A stretch of DNA of 64,000 bases, from NCBI RefSeq assembly GCF_022832975.1, contig NZ_CP094846.1:1997501-2061500 (forward strand). The letters run 5' to 3'. The position numbers were made by a program, and so were the translations under genes. This DNA comes from Ornithobacterium rhinotracheale (GTDB lineage Bacteria > Bacteroidota > Bacteroidia > Flavobacteriales > Weeksellaceae). The notes beneath the pieces were generated by a model, which saw only the letters and a program-made list of their open reading frames with translations, was not told where the DNA came from and did not search any database. Positions 58,112 to 64,000 of the stretch are shown here, in pieces. Each line of letters starts with the position of its first letter. Within the stretch, counting starts at the first letter, position 1.

Positions 58112-61100
58112 ATGAATTTCAAAAAATTGAACAATTTGGTCGGCTGGCTGATGTTTGCCATTGCTGCCATCGTTTATTTGAGTTCCATGGAGCGCGAATT
58201 GAGTTTTTGGGACTGTGGGGAATACATCGTTTCTTCGTCTAAATTGGGCGTAACGCATGCTCCAGGCGCGGCAACTTTTCAGCTATTGGGGGCAGTGTGG
58301 TCTGGCTTAGCCTTTGGCGACGGAAATCTTTACGCTATTTTAATTAACGCACTTTCGGCTCTGAGTAGTGCTTTTACGATATTATTCCTTTTTTGGACGA
58401 TTACGCATTTTGCGCGTAGAATTATGGTGAAAATCGGCGAAGATAGAGCCGAAGAAGGCAAAACTCATGAATTAAGCCAAACCGATATTTGGGTGATTAT
58501 GCTCGCTGGTGTGGTAGGCTCTTTGGCGTTCACTTTTTCGGATTCGTTCTGGTTTTCTGCCGTGGAGGGCGAAGTGTACGCTATGGCTTCCATGTTCACT
58601 GCCCTACTCTTGTGGCTGGCTTGCAAATGGGAAAATGCTGCGGGTGAACCAAGAGAAAACCGTTGGCTCGTTTTAATTTCACTATTAATTGGATTATCCA
58701 CAGGGGTGCACTTGATGGCGATTTTAACCGTGCCTGCGATTTGCTACCTTTATTATTTTAGACATTACAAATTCACTTGGAAATCATTTATCATTGCCAA
58801 TGTTGTGACTTTGGCGGTGTTTGTCTTTGTGTTCAAAGTGATTTTCTCCTACACCATGGCTTTCTACGGAAACTTAGAAGTATTTATGGTGAATTCTTTA
58901 AATATGCCTTTCAATTCGGGAACAGTAGCCGCAACCATTGTTCTTGCGGCCGTTTTTGGGGGCGCACTATATTATACCAAACAAAAAAATTGGGTAACCG
59001 CCAATACTGCGGTGCTTTCGATTTTATTTATGCTAATTGGTTTTACGAGCTGGCTTGTGATTCCGATTCGTGCCAATGCCAATCCGCATATGAACTTAAA
59101 CGACCCTGATGATGCGATTGGGCTTTTGGATTATTACAATCGTGAACAATACGGCGATTGGCCTGTTTTTGTAGGTCCTTTATACACAGCACACCAAGAC
59201 CCAAATGGCGTAAAAAGAAACGCAGACGGCACTTATAAAATGGTGGACAAAGGTCCTATCTATAAAAGAAACAGAGCCAAAGGCATTTACGAAGTGGTAG
59301 GACGCAGACAAGATTATGTGTATAACGATGACCAAATCGGTTGGTTTGCGCGTATGTACAATCCGCAATCCAAAGCTAATTACGAGGCACTCATGGGACC
59401 TGCCGAACAAACTAAATCTTATGACCCTACTACGGGTAAACAAGTTACTCATTTTAAACGCCCAAGTTTCTGGCAGAATGTTCAGTTTTTCTTGAACTAC
59501 CAAATCGGATATATGTATTTAAGATATCTCGGCTGGAACTTTGTAGGAAAACAAAACGACTACCAAGGAAACATGGAAGTTACCAAAGGAAACACCATCA
59601 CGGGGATTAATTTCATCGATAATATTTTGGTCGGTGGTTCACAGGAAAATTTACCTACTAGATTTAAAGATAACAAAGCACGAAATGTATATTTTGCGAT
59701 TCCGTTGATTTTAGGATTAATCGGATTTGTATTCCAATTTTATAAAGATTGGGGGCGAAACTTTGCACTGATTTCCCTTTTCTTATTAACGGGTGTGGGA
59801 ATTCTGCTTTACACCAATGTAAAACCCTTTGAACCAAGAGAGCGCGACTATGCCGTGGTAACTTCGTTCTATGTCTTTGCCGCTTGGATTGGAATGAGTG
59901 TTTTAGCCATTTATACTTTATTAAAACAAAAAACAAATGCCAAAAATGCACTTTTAGTAAGTGGTTTAACACTTGTAGCGCCATTGCTTATGGGCTTTGA
60001 AAACTGGGACGACCACACGCGTGCCGATCGTCGTGCTGCGCATGATTTAGCCTACAATTATTTAGTAAATTTAGACCCAAATTCCATTTTATTTGTTTAC
60101 GGGGACAATGATACTTATCCGCTTTGGGGCTTGCAGGAAACCGCGATGTTCCGTACGGATGTGAAAATTGCGAACTACACCTTATTAGGTTCGCCATGGA
60201 ACATTTCGCAAGCGCAACGCCGCACTTATGATGCCATGCCATTACCATCTCAAATGACCGAATCAGACTACAGACAAGGAGAAAACGAGGGTATTATCAT
60301 AATTGATGATGACTTATTTAAGCAATTGCATGATTATGCTTCGCAAAATTCTCCTGAATTTTTAGGAGCTTTAAACCAAATTAAAAGCTACAACGAGAAT
60401 GGAATGACTGCTAAAGAGTCCATGAATTGGATTTTGAATAAAGATAATAATACCAAAAATTATTTAGTAGAAGTTTTAAAACAATTGTTCCGTGGTGGGG
60501 TAGATAATGTTTTACCTACCAATAAAATCATTATCCCAGTAGATAAAAATGCGGTACTTAAAAATAAAATTGTAGCCCCTTACCAAGCAGAACAAATTGT
60601 TCCGAATGTCGTGGTAACTCTACCTAACAGACAAATCGGATTCAAGAGTGAATTGTTAATGCTAGACATTATGGCAAACTATAAATGGGACAGAAGCATT
60701 TACTTCTCCAGTGGAGGATTGTTCGACCCTGCCAACATTTTCTATTTGGGCGATTATTTAGAATACGAAGGGTTTTCTTACAAATTTGTACCCATCAAAA
60801 CACCAAAAGGCTCTAATGGCGAAGTGGGTACCATCGACGCCAATCAAATGTACAATGACATTTTGAAATACGAATGGTCAAACTTCAACGATACAAGTGC
60901 GTATTTTGACGAAACTTGTCGCCAAAACATCCTTTCGTACCGAAATGCCGTTTTAAGAACTGGGGAAGCACTGGTAAAATTAAGCGAAAATGAAAAAGCC
61001 AAAAAACTCATCGCTTTGATGCAAGAAAAAATCCCATATACTGAATTTTCAGACGGCATTTCGTTATACGGATTCATTCCATTGTATTACCGATTAGGCG

Positions 61101-61537
61101 AAGACCAAAAGGCTAAAGCGCTTTCCGATTTTCTACAAAAACAGAATCAGGAAGAAATGGCTTATTACAACTCGCTTTCACCATACGAAAAAGCAAGTAT
61201 TCATAATGATTATCAGCGATTGATTGGCGAAGAGCAATATGCAACCGCCAACATGATTGATTATAATTTAACTTATAAAAAAGATACTGCTGCGGCTAAA
61301 AAAGTGTTTGAGCAATATTATACGCCACTTGAAAACCGCCTGAATAAATTAGCCGAAAAAGCTAAACAAGTAGGGCTTGAAAATATGAGCGAAGAAGATG
61401 TACAAAACCTCACAACCGACTTGTCTTTGCAACGCAGTATGCTTGGTCTTGCGGTAGAAATCGATAGTACTTATGCAAAACAGAAGTTCAGAGAAATGAC
61501 CCAAATGATGAATACCATCGACCCGAGAGAAAATTAA
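58112..61537 (+). CDS. DUF2723 membrane protein, putative protein O-mannosyltransferase-like
   Basis: A 1141-residue protein. The N-terminal ~370 residues hold many membrane helices with the conserved acidic motif SFWDCGEYI and GVTHAPGAATFQLLGAVW; more helices lie at 520-660, followed by a long soluble C-terminal region (~480 residues). The architecture (GT-C fold with DxE-like loop) matches DUF2723/TMEM260, which in animals O-mannosylates proteins. In Bacteroidota O-glycosylation of secreted proteins is common, so a role there is possible but unproven. It is transcribed alone, convergent with lpxB. Confidence 0.83.
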   Translation: MNFKKLNNLVGWLMFAIAAIVYLSSMERELSFWDCGEYIVSSSKLGVTHAPGAATFQLLGAVWSGLAFGDGNLYAILINALSALSSAFTILFLFWTITHFARRIMVKIGEDRAEEGKTHELSQTDIWVIMLAGVVGSLAFTFSDSFWFSAVEGEVYAMASMFTALLLWLACKWENAAGEPRENRWLVLISLLIGLSTGVHLMAILTVPAICYLYYFRHYKFTWKSFIIANVVTLAVFVFVFKVIFSYTMAFYGNLEVFMVNSLNMPFNSGTVAATIVLAAVFGGALYYTKQKNWVTANTAVLSILFMLIGFTSWLVIPIRANANPHMNLNDPDDAIGLLDYYNREQYGDWPVFVGPLYTAHQDPNGVKRNADGTYKMVDKGPIYKRNRAKGIYEVVGRRQDYVYNDDQIGWFARMYNPQSKANYEALMGPAEQTKSYDPTTGKQVTHFKRPSFWQNVQFFLNYQIGYMYLRYLGWNFVGKQNDYQGNMEVTKGNTITGINFIDNILVGGSQENLPTRFKDNKARNVYFAIPLILGLIGFVFQFYKDWGRNFALISLFLLTGVGILLYTNVKPFEPRERDYAVVTSFYVFAAWIGMSVLAIYTLLKQKTNAKNALLVSGLTLVAPLLMGFENWDDHTRADRRAAHDLAYNYLVNLDPNSILFVYGDNDTYPLWGLQETAMFRTDVKIANYTLLGSPWNISQAQRRTYDAMPLPSQMTESDYRQGENEGIIIIDDDLFKQLHDYASQNSPEFLGALNQIKSYNENGMTAKESMNWILNKDNNTKNYLVEVLKQLFRGGVDNVLPTNKIIIPVDKNAVLKNKIVAPYQAEQIVPNVVVTLPNRQIGFKSELLMLDIMANYKWDRSIYFSSGGLFDPANIFYLGDYLEYEGFSYKFVPIKTPKGSNGEVGTIDANQMYNDILKYEWSNFNDTSAYFDETCRQNILSYRNAVLRTGEALVKLSENEKAKKLIALMQEKIPYTEFSDGISLYGFIPLYYRLGEDQKAKALSDFLQKQNQEEMAYYNSLSPYEKASIHNDYQRLIGEEQYATANMIDYNLTYKKDTAAAKKVFEQYYTPLENRLNKLAEKAKQVGLENMSEEDVQNLTTDLSLQRSMLGLAVEIDSTYAKQKFREMTQMMNTIDPREN

Positions 61538-61560
61538 TCTTAAAGATAGATTTTTAAAAG

Positions 61561-61594
61561 AAAAGGCTTTCAATTATAGTTGAAAGCCTTTTTT
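61561..61594. terminator. bidirectional terminator between DUF2723 gene and lpxB
   Basis: A perfect 13-base inverted repeat (61561-61573 and 61580-61592, arm AAAAGGCTTTCAA) with a 6-base loop and A and T runs on the two sides, placed between convergent genes. Confidence 0.85.
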
Positions 61595-61600
61595 ATGTTT

Positions 61601-62707
61601 TCATTTTTCATCAACAATAATTTCTGCTGCCCTTGCCGATGCCCCTGCTCCTCCCAAAACTTCTCTCAGTTTTTGGTAATCTTTTAGCATCTTTTCTCTT
61701 GAGGCGCCGCTTAGAATTTTAGTTAATTCTGTTTTTAAATTTTTATAATTTAATTCTTGCTGAATCAACTCTTTTACCACTTCGCGATTCATTATTAAAT
61801 TGACCAATGAAATGTATTCTATATTTTTAACCAATCGCTTCCCAATTTCATACGAAATCCTGCTGCCCTTGTAGCACACCACCTCTGGCACGCCAAGCAA
61901 AGCTGTTTCGAGCGTTGCCGTCCCCGAGGTTACAAGTGCTGCATAAGAATGTTGCAACAAAGCATAAGTTTGATTTTCCACCCATTTCACATTTTCGGTG
62001 AGATAAGGCTCATACAACGCACGCTCTTGCGACGGTGCTCCTGCTACTACGAATTGATATTCAGGGAAATCCTTCACCACCGAGAGCATAATCGGTAACT
62101 TGGTTTTGATTTCTTGTTTTCTACTGCCTGGCAACAAAGCGATGATTTTTCGGTCATCGAGTCCCCATTTTTGTCTAAAGCTTTGCTCATCGCTCACTTC
62201 GCGCTGCGCAATCGCATCGAGTAACGGATGCCCCACAAAATCTACCGAAAAATCATATTTTTGATAAAAATCTTTTTCAAAAGGCAAAATCACAAGCATC
62301 TTGTCTACATACTTTTTTATCGCATGTACTCGGCTTGATTTCCATGCCCAAACTTGTGGCGAAATGTAATACACTACCTTGATTCCAAGCTTTTTAGCAA
62401 AAGGAGCAATTTTAAGATTGAACCCAGGGTAATCCACCAAAATCAATTCATCGGGTTGCCAAGATTTGATGTCTTCTTTACAGAATTTAATGTTCTTTAA
62501 AATGGTTTTTAAGTTCATCACCACCTCCACAAATCCCATAAAAGCCAAATCACGATAGTGCTTTACAAGCGTGGCGCCTTGCGCTTGCATCAAATCGCCA
62601 CCCCACACTCTAAATTCCGCATTGGGATCTCTTTTTTTAATTTCTTTGATGAGATTAGCCGCGTGCAAATCGCCTGAAGCCTCCCCCGCGATGATGTAGT
62701 ATTTCAT
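61601..62707 (-). CDS. lpxB: lipid-A-disaccharide synthase
   Basis: A 368-residue LpxB (GT-B fold) that joins lipid X to UDP-diacylglucosamine to form the lipid A disaccharide on the inner leaflet. GEASGDLHAANLIK, DYPGFNLK, YYISPQVWAWK, LPGSRKQEI and VTSGTATLETALLGVPEVV are all diagnostic. With the LpxL-like gene at 55156 it shows the organism makes lipopolysaccharide. Confidence 0.96.
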   Translation of the reverse strand: MKYYIIAGEASGDLHAANLIKEIKKRDPNAEFRVWGGDLMQAQGATLVKHYRDLAFMGFVEVVMNLKTILKNIKFCKEDIKSWQPDELILVDYPGFNLKIAPFAKKLGIKVVYYISPQVWAWKSSRVHAIKKYVDKMLVILPFEKDFYQKYDFSVDFVGHPLLDAIAQREVSDEQSFRQKWGLDDRKIIALLPGSRKQEIKTKLPIMLSVVKDFPEYQFVVAGAPSQERALYEPYLTENVKWVENQTYALLQHSYAALVTSGTATLETALLGVPEVVCYKGSRISYEIGKRLVKNIEYISLVNLIMNREVVKELIQQELNYKNLKTELTKILSGASREKMLKDYQKLREVLGGAGASARAAEIIVDEK

Positions 62708-62757
62708 GTTTTAACAAAGTATATTTTACAAACTTAATTAATAAATTTGATTTAACT

Positions 62758-62786
62758 AAAAAATCCTTGAGTCGCCCCAAGGATTT
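62758..62786 (-). terminator. terminator of the 62811-63425 gene
   Basis: Inverted repeat AAATCCTTG (62761-62769) with CAAGGATTT (62778-62786), 8-base loop, leading leftward into a T run. Confidence 0.75.
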
Positions 62787-62810
62787 ATCTATTGAATTGA
62801 TTGTAAAATC

Positions 62811-63425
62811 TTAATTTTTAGGTAGGATTAAAGTGATTTCCCCTACTTTGAGCCCTACTTTATCTCCCGTTACAAAATCAACTATTGATGAAATTGTACC
62901 AGCTGAAAATTCAGGAAAATCCGATTTTTTAATATTTAGTGAAATATTGTCTCCCACCTTCACTTGAGAATTCCAATTTACAAAGGCTATTTTTTTTGCG
63001 TCGGCAGGATTAGTGGCATCCATCAGCCATAGCTCATTCTCAGTTTGCAAGGAATACACAAAGCTTGCAATGGTTTTATCTTTAGAAAAAATTCCGATTT
63101 CGGCCGTTTTTCGAATAGAAACATGCACTTTTTTTTGCGTGGTACCAGATTTCACTATAATATTAGTTTCGCCTTCGCCTAGCGCGTCGATCTTAAGCCA
63201 GCCATCTACCAAACTGCTTTTTGCCACTAATGGATTTTCTGAACTAACTTCGTATTTTTGGTTTCCACCTTTTAATTCTAAGTTTCTAGAATCTCCTACG
63301 AATAGCTGGACATAATCTTCTGTCTTAATTTCTGGGGTGTTGAAGAAATCTTCGGATGAATTACACGACCATACCCCCAAGAATAGCAAAAGAAAAAATC
63401 CTATAAATTTGATATTTTTAGTCAT
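62811..63425 (-). CDS. lipoprotein with an Ig-like (BIG2-type) domain, function unknown
   Basis: A 204-residue protein with a lipoprotein signal peptide (MTKNIKFIGFF core, then GVWSC), hence surface- or periplasm-exposed. After the Cys, an Ig-like segment (DYVQLFVGDSRNLEL ... GEGETNIIVKSG) resembles bacterial Ig-like group 2 domains; the last ~90 residues are a separate beta-rich domain. The ATG at 63425 is chosen; an in-frame TTG at 63440 overlaps the upstream gene. It starts four bases after the upstream FN3-like gene stop, so the two are probably in one operon. No function can be stated. Confidence 0.75.
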   Translation of the reverse strand: MTKNIKFIGFFLLLFLGVWSCNSSEDFFNTPEIKTEDYVQLFVGDSRNLELKGGNQKYEVSSENPLVAKSSLVDGWLKIDALGEGETNIIVKSGTTQKKVHVSIRKTAEIGIFSKDKTIASFVYSLQTENELWLMDATNPADAKKIAFVNWNSQVKVGDNISLNIKKSDFPEFSAGTISSIVDFVTGDKVGLKVGEITLILPKN

Positions 63426-63429
63426 AATT

Positions 63430-64000
63430 TTATTTTTCAATCATTACATTATAGTAATTAATTATGGTTTCTTTTTCATTAGTTTGTGTTACAACAATTT
63501 TCATATCGCCCTCTACAAAACTTGGCAAAGTTACATTTCCTTGCTCATCGATTTGCGCCTCTACATTATTAAAGAAGACTTTAACCTTACTTATCTGAGG
63601 GCCTTCTAAATCTAAAATATTATAATTAAAGTTTTGTGGCACTCGATTGTTTTTTACATTTTCTAAGTAAGGGAACGCTCTGCCATATTCCTTTTGTATT
63701 TGAACTGCATCGGTAGCAAAATCAATTTCTGATACTAGCTCTGGAGCATCTTTAGTCCATATTTTTGCATGATATTGCTCTCCCGGCACCAAATTACTTA
63801 ATTTATAAGAATTTACACCTTCTGAAAGTTCAAAAGATTCTCCATTTAATTCAAGTACATACTCTTTCCCCTTTTGCGCCTTCCAAGTGAGATTTGCACT
63901 ACGCTGTGATACTTCTTCCGCTTTGAAATCCTTTGGGGCGGTTGCCTTTTGTTCTTTGTAGGAAATCTGAATATCGTCTAATTTTATAAATGATTGCTGT
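63430..64000 (-). CDS. fibronectin type III-like surface protein, 5' part cut by window edge
   Basis: Only the last ~189 codons are visible; the frame stays open to the edge of the window (base 64000), so the start and any signal peptide are missing. The first visible ~90 residues look like an FN3 fold (APKDFKAEEVSQRSANLTW ... YKLSNLVPGEQYHAKIW), followed by a C-terminal beta-rich domain. FN3 domains are common in secreted and surface proteins of Bacteroidota. It ends just before the Ig-like lipoprotein gene, with a matching theme of adhesin-like domains. Confidence 0.72.
   Translation of the reverse strand, partial: QQSFIKLDDIQISYKEQKATAPKDFKAEEVSQRSANLTWKAQKGKEYVLELNGESFELSEGVNSYKLSNLVPGEQYHAKIWTKDAPELVSEIDFATDAVQIQKEYGRAFPYLENVKNNRVPQNFNYNILDLEGPQISKVKVFFNNVEAQIDEQGNVTLPSFVEGDMKIVVTQTNEKETIINYYNVMIEK

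Overview
The window comes from an AT-rich bacterial chromosome of the phylum Bacteroidota, most likely class Flavobacteriia. The evidence is Bacteroidota-type promoters (TTG, a spacer of about 18-22 bases, then TAnnTTTG), few Shine-Dalgarno sequences, a DUF3467 gene beside rpoC, a GIN-domain lipoprotein, a DUF2723 membrane protein and an rny/6S/zapA cluster. Genus is not certain from this stretch (an Ornithobacterium or Weeksellaceae-like genome would fit). I see no insertion sequence, prophage, integron or CRISPR array. It is a core-genome window, and no wholly new multi-gene system stands out.

Left part (1-16000): a partial dTDP-rhamnose reductase gene and a free-standing tRNA-Cys; a leftward operon of a small membrane protein, mutL and two rhomboid proteases; a GH3-family enzyme; a GIN-domain lipoprotein; and a leftward unit of a coiled-coil protein, zapA, a 6S-like RNA and RNase Y. 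Rightward genes then encode a glucan phosphorylase homologue with Thr at the usual PLP-lysine position, CutC, a ZIP metal transporter and a KefF/KefC potassium-efflux pair.

Middle part (15700-53500), almost all leftward, is the gene-expression core. One block runs tRNA-Thr, -Tyr, -Gly, -Thr, tuf, tRNA-Trp, secE, nusG, rplK, rplA, rplJ, rplL, rpoB, rpoC and DUF3467, with hairpins in the tuf/tRNA-Trp and rplL/rpoB spacers. A short accessory stretch follows: hpf, xerC-type recombinase, rpsU, a histidine-motif membrane protein, an Fe-S protein, a conserved unknown, gltA and eno. The str-S10-spc-alpha superoperon runs from rpsL (53296) to rplQ (36343). It includes rpmD and rpmJ, which are short enough to be missed, and starts from a clear promoter at 53363-53392.

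Right part (53500-64000) is envelope-related: a DUF937-TM-OmpA protein, a lipid A-type acyltransferase overlapping a family 2 glycosyltransferase, a lipoprotein of 26-residue repeats, a very large DUF2723 membrane protein, lpxB, and two putative surface proteins (Ig-like and fibronectin-III-like), the last cut by the window edge. Transcription units are neatly bounded by intrinsic terminators, and several promoters lie so close to the start codon that the mRNAs should be leaderless or nearly so.
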